DNA from: Devosia lacusdianchii | GTDB lineage: Bacteria; Pseudomonadota; Alphaproteobacteria; Rhizobiales; Devosiaceae | Length of the DNA: 64,000 nt | Direction: 5' to 3' | Assembly: GCF_022429625.1 (NCBI RefSeq) | Contig: NZ_CP092483.1 | Location: 3,038,001 to 3,102,000 of the forward strand | Shown here: positions 25,306 through 34,194 of the stretch, piece by piece | Numbering within the stretch: position 1 is the first letter of the stretch | Layout: every line of letters starts with the position of its first letter | Translations under genes and position numbers: made by a program | Notes under the pieces: generated by a model | Seen by the model: only the letters and a program-made list of their open reading frames with translations | Told to the model about the DNA's origin: nothing | Database searches by the model: none

Positions 25306-26265
25306 ATGGGACAATTGATCGACGGCAAATGGTCCACCCAGTGGTACGACACCAAGAAGACCGGTGGCAAATTCGAGCGCAGCCAGGCCGGCTTCCGCAA
25401 CTGGATCACCGCCGACGGCAGCGCGGGCCCATCGGGCACCGGCGGCTTCAAGGCCGAGCCGGGCCGCTACCACCTCTATGTGTCGCTAGCTTGCCCTTGG
25501 GCCCACCGCACGCTGATCTTCCGCAAGCTCAAGAACCTCGAAGACCTGATCTCGGTCTCGGTGGTTTCGCCCAAAATGCCCGATGAGACCGGCTGGAGCT
25601 TCGACAAGGCCACCGGCTCGACCGGTGACACCGTGCTCGGCAAGGATTTCCTCTGGCAGGTCTATACCCAGGCCGTGCCCGACTATACCGGCCGCGTCAC
25701 CGTGCCGGTGTTGTGGGACAAGCAGACCGGGACCATCGTTTCCAACGAGAGTTCCGAAATCATCCGCATGTTCAACTCGGCCTTCGACGAGCTGACCGGC
25801 AATACCGATGACTATTATCCCGAGGCCCTGCGCCCCGTGATCGATCCGATCAATGCCCGCGTCTATGACGACATCAACAATGGCGTCTACAAAGCCGGCT
25901 TTGCGACGACACAGGCCGCTTACGACGAGGCGGTGGCCAAGCTGTTCGATGCCCTCGACTGGGTCGAAGCCAAGCTCGGCGAAACGGCTTACCTGGCCGG
26001 AGAGACCATCACCGAGGCCGATTGGCGACTCTTCACCACGCTGGTGCGGTTCGACGCGGTCTATGTCGGCCACTTCAAGTGCAACCGGCAGCGCATCGCC
26101 GACTACAAGAATATCTCACACTATCTCAAGGCACTCTACGAGGTGCCCGGAGTCAAGGAAACGGTCGATCTCGACCACATCCGCACGCACTATTACTGGA
26201 GCCACATCACCATCAATCCGACCCGGATCATTCCTGTGGGCCCGGAGTTGCCGTTCTTGAAGTAA
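25306..26265 (+). CDS. Glutathionyl-hydroquinone reductase (Xi-class GST, YqjG/PcpF type)
   Basis: 319 aa. Reduces glutathionyl-hydroquinones with glutathione, releasing GSSG; thought to protect against quinone adducts. Catalytic Cys63 lies in LACPWAHRTL, exactly the Xi-class motif (XCPWXXR), and the C-terminal helical domain carries the conserved WxxxTLxRFDxVY pattern as DWRLFTTLVRFDAVYVGHFKCN. The start at 25306 puts Cys at the family's position 63; the frame is open 78 bp further without a site. GGAAAGGG lies upstream. It is a monocistronic gene ending before a repeat. Confidence 0.94.
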   Translation: MGQLIDGKWSTQWYDTKKTGGKFERSQAGFRNWITADGSAGPSGTGGFKAEPGRYHLYVSLACPWAHRTLIFRKLKNLEDLISVSVVSPKMPDETGWSFDKATGSTGDTVLGKDFLWQVYTQAVPDYTGRVTVPVLWDKQTGTIVSNESSEIIRMFNSAFDELTGNTDDYYPEALRPVIDPINARVYDDINNGVYKAGFATTQAAYDEAVAKLFDALDWVEAKLGETAYLAGETITEADWRLFTTLVRFDAVYVGHFKCNRQRIADYKNISHYLKALYEVPGVKETVDLDHIRTHYYWSHITINPTRIIPVGPELPFLK

Positions 26266-26313
26266 GGCGGAAATACTCTCGGGCGTACCGATTTACCCCA
26301 TCCACAATCGCTT

Positions 26314-26334
26314 CCCGCGGATCAAGTCCGCGGG
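26314..26334. repeat. Single palindromic unit, family A
   Basis: One hairpin CCCGCGGA-tcaag-TCCGCGGG without its usual partner, in the gap between two convergent genes where it may serve as a bidirectional terminator. Confidence 0.8.
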
Positions 26335-26358
26335 AAACGCCGGTGACGCAATCGAGGC

Positions 26359-26835
26359 CTAGTACCCCCACACATCCCGGCGCGGCGCCTTGTCGAAATA
26401 TTCGTCGATGCGCTGCGACGTGGCCGGGGTGACCTTCTGAGGCAAGGCCGAGCGGTCGAACCAGACGACTTCGGCGATCTCGTGATTGGGCTTGAGCTCG
26501 AATGCCTTCTCGAAGCTGCGGGCCACATAGAAGGCGACGTGGTCGCGATCGGTCACGGTGCTGGAATTGTGGTAGATGCCAAAGAGCTCCATCGGCCCGG
26601 TGACACGATAGCCGGTTTCCTCAAGCACTTCGCGCTGCGCCGCCGCGTCGATGGTTTCACCCGGACCCACGCCCCCGCCGGGAAATTGCCAGCCGGGAAC
26701 GTAACTGTGGCGGATCAGCAGGATCTTATTGCCATCGACGACCATTACCCGAGCGCCAATGGTCATCCGCTGCCAGAGGCCCTTCAGCGTCAGGAACACC
26801 TTGGCTCGCACGCGCTGGAAGCGATTCATCTGCAT
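26359..26835 (-). CDS. NUDIX hydrolase
   Basis: 158 aa. NUDIX box GGGVGPGETIDAAAQREVLEETG at about 64-86 fits GX5EX7REUXEEXGU. It begins with the basic NRFQRVRAKVFLTLKGLWQRMTIG helix, seen in alphaproteobacterial NUDIX proteins that precede a metallophosphoesterase. The frame stays open 90 codons upstream over the divergent phosphoesterase start, but ATG 26835 (or 26829) is where homology to the family begins. Substrate unknown. Confidence 0.88.
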   Translation of the reverse strand: MQMNRFQRVRAKVFLTLKGLWQRMTIGARVMVVDGNKILLIRHSYVPGWQFPGGGVGPGETIDAAAQREVLEETGYRVTGPMELFGIYHNSSTVTDRDHVAFYVARSFEKAFELKPNHEIAEVVWFDRSALPQKVTPATSQRIDEYFDKAPRRDVWGY

Positions 26836-26946
26836 CGGCAACTCCGTTCGTTGTCCTATCGGTAGCAGAGGTTTGATGACGACAAAATTGACGCCTGCCG
26901 CGATTGACCGTTTTCTTGCCCCCTTCCTTCTGGCATTACGGCCGCG

Positions 26947-27837
26947 ATGATTACCCTTGCCCACATCTCCGACATTCACCTTTCGCCCATGCCCGACGTC
27001 ATGTGGCGGGATTTGCTGGGCAAGCGCCTGACCGGTTTCCTGAACTGGAAGCTGCGCCGTCACGACGAGCTCAACAGCGAAACGCTGGCGAGTCTCGTGG
27101 CGCATCTGCGATCCCAGAACGCCGACTTCACCGCCGTCACCGGTGATCTGGTGAACCTGGCGCTGCGCTTCGAGGTCGATCGCGCCGGCAAGTGGCTAGA
27201 GGCCCTCGGCACCCCCGACAAGATCGCGGTCTGCCCCGGCAATCACGATGCCTATGTGCCCGGCGCCCTCGAATCCGCCCAGGAGGTATGGGGCGACTAC
27301 ATGACCGGCGAAACGCTCGACGACGCCCACTTCCCCTTCGTTCGCCGGGTGGGCGAGCTGGCCGTCATCTCCTGTTCAAGCGCCGTGCCGACCCGACCGT
27401 TTCTCGCCATCGGCCGCTTTGACGAGAAGCAGGCCGAGCGGCTGGGCCGCATCCTCAAGGTGATGGGCGAGGCCGACTATTTCCGCACAGTGCTGATCCA
27501 CCACCCGCCCAATCCGGAACTGCAGCACCCCTCGTTCGGCCTCAAGGGTCACAAGCTGTTCCGCCAGGTCATCGCCGAGCATGGCGCGGAGCTGATCCTG
27601 CACGGACACACCCACCGCTCGTCGATCCATTCGATCCCCGGCAAGGGCCACGAAGTGCCTGTGGTCGGCGTGGCGGCCGCCAGCGCGGCGCAGGGCGGCA
27701 CGCTGGACGATCCAGCGCGCTATAACCTGTTCCGGATCGAACGCTCCGGCGAGGGCTGGACCTGCACCATGCGCGAATACGGCTTCCAGCGTCTGGGCAG
27801 CGACATCGTCATGCGCCTGCAGATGCGGATTTATTGA
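26947..27837 (+). CDS. Calcineurin-like metallophosphoesterase
   Basis: 296 aa cytoplasmic phosphoesterase. All metal-binding motifs of the superfamily are visible in order: HISDIHLSP (6-14), TGDLVN (about 64-69), PGNHDAY (about 97-103), HHPPNPE (about 183-189) and HGHTHRSS (about 221-228). Closest in style to CpdA/3',5'-cNMP-type proteins of Hyphomicrobiales, but cAMP specificity cannot be shown. Divergent from the NUDIX gene across about 110 bp. Ribosome site weak; start chosen because the first metal motif begins at residue 6. Confidence 0.92.
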   Translation: MITLAHISDIHLSPMPDVMWRDLLGKRLTGFLNWKLRRHDELNSETLASLVAHLRSQNADFTAVTGDLVNLALRFEVDRAGKWLEALGTPDKIAVCPGNHDAYVPGALESAQEVWGDYMTGETLDDAHFPFVRRVGELAVISCSSAVPTRPFLAIGRFDEKQAERLGRILKVMGEADYFRTVLIHHPPNPELQHPSFGLKGHKLFRQVIAEHGAELILHGHTHRSSIHSIPGKGHEVPVVGVAAASAAQGGTLDDPARYNLFRIERSGEGWTCTMREYGFQRLGSDIVMRLQMRIY

Positions 27838-27842
27838 GGCGG

Positions 27843-28262
27843 CTACTTCGCCGTCCTGTCCCGTACCCGATTATGGATCGCTTCGACGTCCGGCGTCATT
27901 TCGTTGGCGAAGTCGCTCATCTCAAACAGGGGGCGAATTTCGATCTCGCTGTATCCGGTCATCGGATTGGGGCAGCGCTTCACCCACTCGACAGCTTCCT
28001 CCATGTCCCGCACTTCCCATATCCAGTAGCCGGCGACCAGTTCCTTGGTCTCGGTGAACGGCCCGTCGATGACCATCCGCCTGGCGCCCTCGAAGCCGAT
28101 GCGCTTGGCCTTGCTCGAAGGGTGCAGCCCGTCACCGCCCTTCATGATGCCGGCATCGACCAGCTCTTCATTATAGCGGCCCATGGCTTCGAGCAGCTCG
28201 TTTGACGGCATGATGCCCGCCTCGCTGTCCGGCGTTGCCTTGACCATAACCATGACGCGCAT
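27843..28262 (-). CDS. YciI-like (DGPF domain) protein
   Basis: 139 aa. The conserved VIDGPFTETKELVAGYWIWEV (about 66-86) is the signature of the YCII/DGPF family, dimeric ferredoxin-like proteins of unknown enzymatic role often encoded beside ECF sigma factors. ATG 28262 has AGGAG 9 nt upstream. Convergent with the phosphoesterase (5-bp gap). No sigma factor is nearby here. Confidence 0.93.
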   Translation of the reverse strand: MRVMVMVKATPDSEAGIMPSNELLEAMGRYNEELVDAGIMKGGDGLHPSSKAKRIGFEGARRMVIDGPFTETKELVAGYWIWEVRDMEEAVEWVKRCPNPMTGYSEIEIRPLFEMSDFANEMTPDVEAIHNRVRDRTAK

Positions 28263-28378
28263 TCCCACACTCCTGTTTCTGGGGCCAGAACCAGCCTCCT
28301 GCCTCGACGACGAACACGATGCCCTGATTTCGACAAGCCGAAAGTGCCCCACTCCCGCCACGTCAGCAAATCACCTAT

Positions 28379-29740
28379 ATGGTTGGCAACCCCGCGAGTG
28401 ATCCGCCTGTGACCGAACAATTCCGCATCGAGCGTCCCATTTTCGACCCTGCCACGGGCAGGGCCAGCTTCGCCTATGGCATTGCCGGCCTGCGCTTCGT
28501 CGAAACCCTGGATCTACCTGCCGGCGCTGATGCCGCGGCCGCCGCGAGCCCGTCGTTCCTCAAGCTGCTCGATCTGACGGCCATCGTGCTCGGCGTCAGC
28601 TATTTCAAGCTCAAGGCTCCGTTTGAAATCGCCGCGCCGGACATTGCCCTCAGCGAGGCCGAGCGCGTTTTTGCCATCGACGTCTACGAGAACGGCCTTG
28701 GCGAGTTCTATGCCCGCAACAACCTGATGCGCTTCGGCAAACTTACCATCCATGCGCCGCTGGATGACGAGGCGAGCCGCCCTGCCCCGACCTTGCCCAA
28801 TCGCACGCTGCTGCCCATCGGCGGCGGCAAGGATTCGCTGGTCAGCGTCGACCTGCTCACCCATGCCGGCGTCGAGTTTTCGCCCTTCGCCGTTAATCCC
28901 AAGGGCCCGATCCTGACCTCGGTCGACAAGATCGGCACGCCGCCTGTCTATGTCACCCGAACGCTCGACGCCGAAATGATCCGGCTGGGCAAGGAGCCCG
29001 GCTACTACAACGGCCACGTGCCCTCGACCGCCATCAACTCGATGATCGCGGCACTTTGCGCCGTCCTCTATGGCTACAACCAGATCGTGCTCAGCAACGA
29101 GCGCTCGGCCAGCGAGGGCAATGTCGAGTTCGACGGACGCGAGACCAATCATCAATATTCCAAGTCGCTCGGCTTCGAGTTGCTGATTGCCTCGATCCTG
29201 AGCGACGCCACCGGCGGCGCACTCAAGTATTTCTCGCTGCTGCGGCCCTATTCGGAAGCGCGGATCGCGTCGCTGTTCACACACGAGACCAAGTTCGATC
29301 ACGTATTTTCGAGCTGCAATCGCAATTTCCGGCTGACCGGTAATGACGGCCCGCTTTGGTGCGGCGAATGCCCCAAATGCCACTTCGTCTTCCTGATCTT
29401 CGCGCCGTTTATGGCCAAGGACCGGCTGTTGTCGATCTTCGGCAAGGACCTGCTCGACAATCCGGCCAACGAGGGCTCGTTCCGCGAGTTGGCAGGCCTG
29501 GCCGGACAGAAGCCATGGGAATGCGTCGGCGAAATCCTCGAGGCCGCCGCCTGTCTCTATACGCTGACCCGCCACGCTGATTGGCACGAGGCGGCAGTGG
29601 TGCAGGCAGTGAAGGCGGACCTCTTGGCGCAATATGGCGAGCCCAAGTTGCAATTGGCCATGGCCGAATGCCTGACCGATAGCCACGACCACCACATTCC
29701 GCCCGCGCTTGCCGCCAAGGTGGCCGCCTATGCGGTTTGA
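28379..29740 (+). CDS. murL: UDP-MurNAc-L-Ala-L-Glu epimerase
   Basis: 453 aa. In Xanthomonas MurL inverts the terminal L-Glu of UDP-MurNAc-L-Ala-L-Glu to D-Glu in an ATP-consuming reaction, replacing MurI/MurD stereochemistry. The chain contains a PP-loop-like nucleotide motif GGGKDS (148-153) and a cysteine cluster Cys328-X2-Cys331-X2-Cys334 (WCGECPKCHF), both features I associate with the MurL family. The immediate neighbour is a MurD homologue whose start overlaps the stop by 11 bp, exactly the partner expected. ATG 28379 has no clear site; GTG 28409 is a possible start. Confidence 0.86.
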   Translation: MVGNPASDPPVTEQFRIERPIFDPATGRASFAYGIAGLRFVETLDLPAGADAAAAASPSFLKLLDLTAIVLGVSYFKLKAPFEIAAPDIALSEAERVFAIDVYENGLGEFYARNNLMRFGKLTIHAPLDDEASRPAPTLPNRTLLPIGGGKDSLVSVDLLTHAGVEFSPFAVNPKGPILTSVDKIGTPPVYVTRTLDAEMIRLGKEPGYYNGHVPSTAINSMIAALCAVLYGYNQIVLSNERSASEGNVEFDGRETNHQYSKSLGFELLIASILSDATGGALKYFSLLRPYSEARIASLFTHETKFDHVFSSCNRNFRLTGNDGPLWCGECPKCHFVFLIFAPFMAKDRLLSIFGKDLLDNPANEGSFRELAGLAGQKPWECVGEILEAAACLYTLTRHADWHEAAVVQAVKADLLAQYGEPKLQLAMAECLTDSHDHHIPPALAAKVAAYAV

Positions 29741-31019
29741 AGAGCCCGTATTGCTCTATGGCGCCGGGCGCGAGGCAGCGTCCACCCGCGCCTTCCTCAA
29801 AGCGCGCCAGCCTGACCTGAAAGTTTTCGTCACTGTCGATAGCGGCACCGCCGACATCGAGGATGCCGAGATCATCGCACCCGCCGACCTGCCCGCCGCC
29901 ATCCGCGCCCACCGTTTCGGCCTGATCGTCAAAAGCCCCGGTGTCTCGCGCTACAAGGATGTGTTCGACATCGCCCGCGACGCCGGTATCCCGGTCACGT
30001 CGAACCTCAACCTCTGGGGCGGCGCCTATCGGTCAGGGCGCACCGTCATCGCCATCACCGGCACCAAGGGTAAGTCGACCACCGCGACCCTGACTCATCT
30101 GATGCTGACGCAGTCAGGTATCGATGCGGGCCTTGCCGGCAATGTGGGCGTCGCGCCGCTCGAGATCGCCGACCGCCATGCCGTGGTGATCTTCGAGCTC
30201 TCCAGCTACCAGACATCAGATATGAGCTTCTTGCCCGATATCGCCGCGGTGACCAATCTCTACCCCGAACACGTCGATTGGCACGGCTCCGTGGACCGCT
30301 ATTTCCGCGACAAGCTGCATCTCATCGACCGGGAGGGCGGCTTCCCCGTAGCGCTGGGCGCCGGGGCCAAGGGCAACGCATTGGTGGCCCTCGCCGTGCG
30401 CGATCATCGCCGCCTGCTGCGCGAACTGACGCGCGAGGAACTGGTAGCAATCGACAAGGCCGCCGCCGGTTCGCGCCTCAAGGGCAGCCACAATATCGAC
30501 AATGCTCGCCTCGCCGCGCAAATCGCCCTGGCGGCCGGAGGATCGATCGATGGCGTGCTGCGCGGCATCAGCGCCTTCGTGCCGCTGCCGCATCGTCTGG
30601 AAGAGCATCAGTTCGGCGGCACTATCTTCGTCAACGATTCCATCTCAACCACGCCCGAGGCCACCAAGGCGGCCCTTGCCGCCTATCGCGGCTATCGTAT
30701 CGCGCTGATCGCGGGCGGGCATGAGCGCCAGCAGGATTACGGCGAGCTCGCCGGGCTGCTCGCCGGTTATGGCGTGACGACGTTGGTGTGTCTGCCTGTT
30801 ACAGGCGCCCGGCTGGCGACTGCCGCGCGCGCTGCCGCGCCCCATATCGCGGTGCTGGCGGAGCGTGACCTTGAAGCGGCGATGCAGGCGTTGGGTCAAC
30901 GCCGCCGTGACTTCGACGCCGTAATCCTCTCGCCGGGCGCCCCGTCCTACAATCAGTTCAAGAATTTCGAAGAGCGAGGGCTACAATTTGTCGGCTTCGC
31001 GCAAGCCATCTTTGGCTAG
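29730..31019 (+). CDS. murD2: UDP-MurNAc-L-alanine--L-glutamate ligase
   Basis: 429-aa Mur ligase, related to MurD. ATP loop GTKGKST is at 111-117; the central and C-terminal ligase domains follow (DSISTTPEATKAAL, ALIAGGHERQQDY, VILSPGAPSYNQFKNFEERG). Classical MurD adds D-Glu; the version next to MurL adds L-Glu, which MurL then epimerises. The assignment to MurD2 depends on this pairing. Start ATG 29730 lies inside the end of murL (11-bp overlap) with AAGGTGG upstream, so translation is coupled. A conventional murD should then be missing from, or additional to, the division cluster elsewhere. Confidence 0.87.
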   Translation: MRFEEPVLLYGAGREAASTRAFLKARQPDLKVFVTVDSGTADIEDAEIIAPADLPAAIRAHRFGLIVKSPGVSRYKDVFDIARDAGIPVTSNLNLWGGAYRSGRTVIAITGTKGKSTTATLTHLMLTQSGIDAGLAGNVGVAPLEIADRHAVVIFELSSYQTSDMSFLPDIAAVTNLYPEHVDWHGSVDRYFRDKLHLIDREGGFPVALGAGAKGNALVALAVRDHRRLLRELTREELVAIDKAAAGSRLKGSHNIDNARLAAQIALAAGGSIDGVLRGISAFVPLPHRLEEHQFGGTIFVNDSISTTPEATKAALAAYRGYRIALIAGGHERQQDYGELAGLLAGYGVTTLVCLPVTGARLATAARAAAPHIAVLAERDLEAAMQALGQRRRDFDAVILSPGAPSYNQFKNFEERGLQFVGFAQAIFG

Positions 31020-31105
31020 AGGCTTTCGAGAATCCTGGTTTCCGTAGCGCCCCACCCGGCGTAAGTCTGGGGCAGGCCCAGCAGGCCCGCACCCCTGGAG
31101 ACATC

Positions 31106-31438
31106 ATGCCCGGTTATCTCTTTCTCGGCCTTGCCATCATCGGGGAGGTCATCGCCACCTCATTCTTGCGCGCTTCGGCCGGATTTACCCAGCTCGTACC
31201 GACCATCGTCGTCGTCGTGGGCTACGGGGTGACGTTCTACTTCTTCTCGCTGGCGCTGCAGACCATCCCGGTCGGCATCGGCTACGCCATCTGGTCGGGA
31301 ATAGGCATCGTGCTGATCTCGATCATCGCCTTCTTCGTCTATGGGCAATCGCTCGATCTGCCGGCGCTGATCGGCATCGGGCTCATCCTGGCCGGCGTGA
31401 TCGTCATCAACGTGTTCTCGCAATCCTCCGGGCACTAG
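31106..31438 (+). CDS. Small multidrug resistance (SMR) transporter
   Basis: 110 aa with four hydrophobic helices, typical EmrE/Sug size. Essential Glu14 is in GLAIIGEVIATSFLRAS, followed by YGVTFYFFSLALQTIPVGIGYAIWSGIG, a very EmrE/QacE-like stretch. Exports cationic compounds with protons as an antiparallel dimer. It lies 86 bp after murD2 on the same strand. I looked for a guanidine riboswitch in the leader and saw none. Confidence 0.95.
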   Translation: MPGYLFLGLAIIGEVIATSFLRASAGFTQLVPTIVVVVGYGVTFYFFSLALQTIPVGIGYAIWSGIGIVLISIIAFFVYGQSLDLPALIGIGLILAGVIVINVFSQSSGH

Positions 31439-31440
31439 CC

Positions 31441-33177
31441 CTAGTAGGCGCGATCCAACGCATCGCGCGGCACACCAGCGTTCAGCAGCGCGCCGCCGAT
31501 TGCCTCGATCAGCACTTCGTCGGTGATGCGCTGGCGCAGGCGGGGCAGTACGCCTCCCGCGCGAAACGCCGCAACATCCAGAACCTGCGGCAAGTAGCGA
31601 TTGACGACGGCGCTATCCCCGGCCCCCTGGCCGGCCATGATCGCGAGGATCGGCCCCAATTCCCGATCCGCCTGGGCGTAAAGCTCGGCTCGAGCGATGG
31701 CATCGGCATAGTTCGCATCGCGCAGCGCCGCCAGGGCGGGTACGACCTGATACCAGGGCGGCGCGCTGGGCGAATGCTCGACGGCCTCCCCGGCCAATGG
31801 CCTGGCCTGCGCCAGCTCGCCCCCGAAGGCCAGCAGCCTGGCATAGGCCGCAAGCGCATCCGCATTGGCGGGATTGAGCTGGAGCGACGAGCCGAAATCG
31901 GCCCGCGCCATGCGGGCATCGCCCATATCTTCCTGCAATCGGGCACGCTGCTCCCAGATGAAACTGCTGATCGGCGAAAGGCCGATGGCGCGCTCGAGGC
32001 TAGTGGCAGCAATCCGGAACCGGTCATCCACCGATACGTCCGGCGCTATCTGGGGATCGGCCAGCTCCGCCGTCAGGCTCGCCGATATGGCCAAGGCAAC
32101 CGGGTTCTGCCGCTCCGTCTCCGGGAGAGCGGTAATGCAGGCACCGGCCCGCTCGGCGTCGGAAGCACCACCGGTGTCGCGATAGACGTCGAACATGATG
32201 CGGCAGAGGTAGAGGCTGACCTGCTCCCCTACGGGGGTCTCCGACGCGAGAAATTGCCGGGTCCGGGCATGCAGGGGACCGCGCGAGCTGCCGAGGACGA
32301 GGCTGAGCCGGCGCGACACCAGGTCGAGCACATCCATGGCGCCCGCGTCAGACGCAGACACAGGAATTGTGTGACTCCAGACGACGCTGGTAGTGCGCGT
32401 GTCGGTCAGAATGGCGCTGTACTGCACCACATCCCGATCGAGCCGAACGATGCCGGTCAGCACGAAATCGCTGGCTGGCACTTCGGCAGTCACGCCGCTG
32501 GATTCGCCGCCGGTGCCGCCATAGCGGACCTCGATATCCTCGAACTGCCCGAGATCGGTGACCAACTCGATCGCCAGACCAGAAACCTGCGGCGCCGGCA
32601 TGCCGGCGTCCGCAAGGTTTTGAAACTCGACAATAGTGACGCTCGGCGGCTTCATCGCATCAGCCGCCGCCAACGCCCCCTTGCGGGGTCCCCAGGTCGA
32701 TAACGAATAGGCCAGGAGCCCCACGCCGGCGGCAATCGCCACCAGTGCAAACCACGACAGGGTAACGCCGCCGGGCCGCGCCGTTCGAGCCTGGTCGGCT
32801 GATGCGGCCTGCACACCCGAACCAGACGGGAGCCGCGCGTCATAGGCGAATTCCGGCACGTAGCGGCCCACCGGCAGCAATATCTGCAGGCTCTCCGTCG
32901 CCCCGTCCGTGCGGTAATATTCGTCCAGCAGCCCGCGCAGCCGGCGCGCCTGGACCCGGACAATAGGGTCGGACTGGGGGTCGAAATCCTCGCCCCGTCC
33001 CAGCACGTCGACGGCTATCGAATAGGCCTTGATGGACTGCTCGTCCCCATCCAGCGTGCGGCGCACGATATAGTCCAGGAACTTGCCCAGTTGCGGCGAC
33101 CGAGCGATCTCCGGCCACGCGAGCAAACGCTCGAGTGCGGCCATGATCGCATCGCGCTCTGGCGCCGCCACGGGCAC
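31441..33177 (-). CDS. Membrane-anchored protein with N-terminal winged-helix-like domain and TPR repeats
   Basis: 578 aa. Residues about 10-110 (SPQLGKFLDYIVRRTLDG..., then DPIVRVQARRLRGLLDEYY) match the regulator-like domain found at the N-terminus of many alphaproteobacterial TPR proteins annotated as adenylate cyclase-like. A single transmembrane helix lies near 140-160. The extracytoplasmic part contains a strand-rich segment (about 185-300) and helical TPR-like pairs after about 400. By layout it resembles CadC/ToxR-like one-component sensors, but the function is not established. Divergent from a receiver protein across a palindrome-containing gap. Confidence 0.7.
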   Translation of the reverse strand: MPVAAPERDAIMAALERLLAWPEIARSPQLGKFLDYIVRRTLDGDEQSIKAYSIAVDVLGRGEDFDPQSDPIVRVQARRLRGLLDEYYRTDGATESLQILLPVGRYVPEFAYDARLPSGSGVQAASADQARTARPGGVTLSWFALVAIAAGVGLLAYSLSTWGPRKGALAAADAMKPPSVTIVEFQNLADAGMPAPQVSGLAIELVTDLGQFEDIEVRYGGTGGESSGVTAEVPASDFVLTGIVRLDRDVVQYSAILTDTRTTSVVWSHTIPVSASDAGAMDVLDLVSRRLSLVLGSSRGPLHARTRQFLASETPVGEQVSLYLCRIMFDVYRDTGGASDAERAGACITALPETERQNPVALAISASLTAELADPQIAPDVSVDDRFRIAATSLERAIGLSPISSFIWEQRARLQEDMGDARMARADFGSSLQLNPANADALAAYARLLAFGGELAQARPLAGEAVEHSPSAPPWYQVVPALAALRDANYADAIARAELYAQADRELGPILAIMAGQGAGDSAVVNRYLPQVLDVAAFRAGGVLPRLRQRITDEVLIEAIGGALLNAGVPRDALDRAY

Positions 33178-33211
33178 TGAAACCTCCGGATTGGAGGCCT
33201 GATTGTGACGC

Positions 33212-33223
33212 TTTACATGTAAA
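33212..33223. promoter_or_regulatory. Perfect palindrome TTTACATGTAAA upstream of the TPR membrane protein
   Basis: A 12-bp perfect palindrome centred 41 bp upstream of the TPR protein start, in the region shared with the divergent receiver gene. Further TTTTAC and GTTAC sequences lie within 30 bp, so several copies of a half-site may be present. A DNA-binding regulator, possibly the neighbouring winged-helix protein, is inferred. Confidence 0.5.
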
Positions 33224-33443
33224 ACGCAAGCGCATGTTACCTTGATTTTACCTGCGTTTGCCTACTCGTCCCCCGCTCTTTCGATCATACGCCGCCTTGT
33301 CCATGCTTTGTGCAGGACAAGTCTTCGGCCGGCTAGGCCCCGCTCGAAGCGTTGACCACCCAGTTCTAAGCCGCAGGCCAGCACCTCTCAGTGCCCAGGC
33401 CCGTTGCTGTTTTACGTTGGCTTGTCCGCCGCCTGGGCGGGCA

Positions 33444-33902
33444 ATGAGGTGCGCATTGAACGAGTATGTGGAAAATCTGCCATTTCTGGCGCTGATCGAT
33501 GACGACCAGTATTCGGCTCACCTGTTGACCCGCATGCTGATCGCCCATGGTTCGCCCGAGGTGCAGCACTACGGCAATGCCGCCGAAGGATTGGCCCGGC
33601 TGCAGGCCGTTCTGGCCGATCCGAACGCCAACTGGCCAGGTCTGCTGATCGTCGATCTCAAGGCCCATAGCGGGGCCAATCTAGAATTCCTCGCCTCGAT
33701 CCAGCCGCTCGCCCACCAGAAGGGCGTGCCGGTGGTGGTGATGACGCAGGCGCCGGATCGTGACCAACGCGACGCTTTCTACGATGCCGGCGCGGCATCG
33801 GTTTTCATTCGTCAGCCAGAACTCGACGCCTATCGGCGTGAAGCGGCTGGCATTGTCAGTTTCTGGGCGCGCAGTCAGCGCCTGGATGCAGTCGGCATGT
33901 AA
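33444..33902 (+). CDS. Receiver-domain-only response regulator, atypical
   Basis: 152 aa with a single CheY-like receiver domain and no output domain. Acid pocket Asp19-Asp20-Asp21 (ALIDDDQY), phosphoacceptor Asp71 (LIVDLK) and switch Thr101 (VVVMTQA) are present. The usual conserved Lys before Pro is Arg (FIRQP near 122-126). The start is uncertain: ATG 33444, or TTG 33456 with GAGG upstream. It is divergent from the TPR membrane protein; no histidine kinase is nearby. Confidence 0.78.
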   Translation: MRCALNEYVENLPFLALIDDDQYSAHLLTRMLIAHGSPEVQHYGNAAEGLARLQAVLADPNANWPGLLIVDLKAHSGANLEFLASIQPLAHQKGVPVVVMTQAPDRDQRDAFYDAGAASVFIRQPELDAYRREAAGIVSFWARSQRLDAVGM

Positions 33903-34194
33903 CTCCTGCGTCCACAGGTTGCATGCCGCGGTCGGGAGGGGCGCTGCAAATCGGTCTGACCGGTCTGCATTCCCAAGCGTCCCTCCGGCCACTCCACTCC
34001 TCTTCCGTTCGCCTTGCAGTGCGGCGGAAGGGGGCGCCGGCCCTGCTCCAAGGGGACCGACGCGGGCGCGGTCGCGACACCTCCCGGTCGCTTCCGCACG
34101 GGGGGAGAAGCCGATTTGGTAGCGCGCTCGTCCCTCAGCGCCGCCACCAAGATATTACGCTTCTCCCCGCGGCCCCACGATCGGCGATCGATCG
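33903..34194. other. Intergenic region without a supported gene
   Basis: Very GC-rich stretch between a plus-strand receiver gene and the convergent MgtC gene. Short frames overlap in several phases with no ribosome site. Possible long-range pairing GGGGAGAAG (34102-34110) / CTTCTCCCC (34160-34168) resembles the repeat families elsewhere. Confidence 0.45.

Noticed and set aside
31020..31105. Possible guanidine riboswitch upstream of the SMR gene
   Set aside because: The leader lacks the paired ACGR loops of the mini-ykkC class and is too short for the larger classes.
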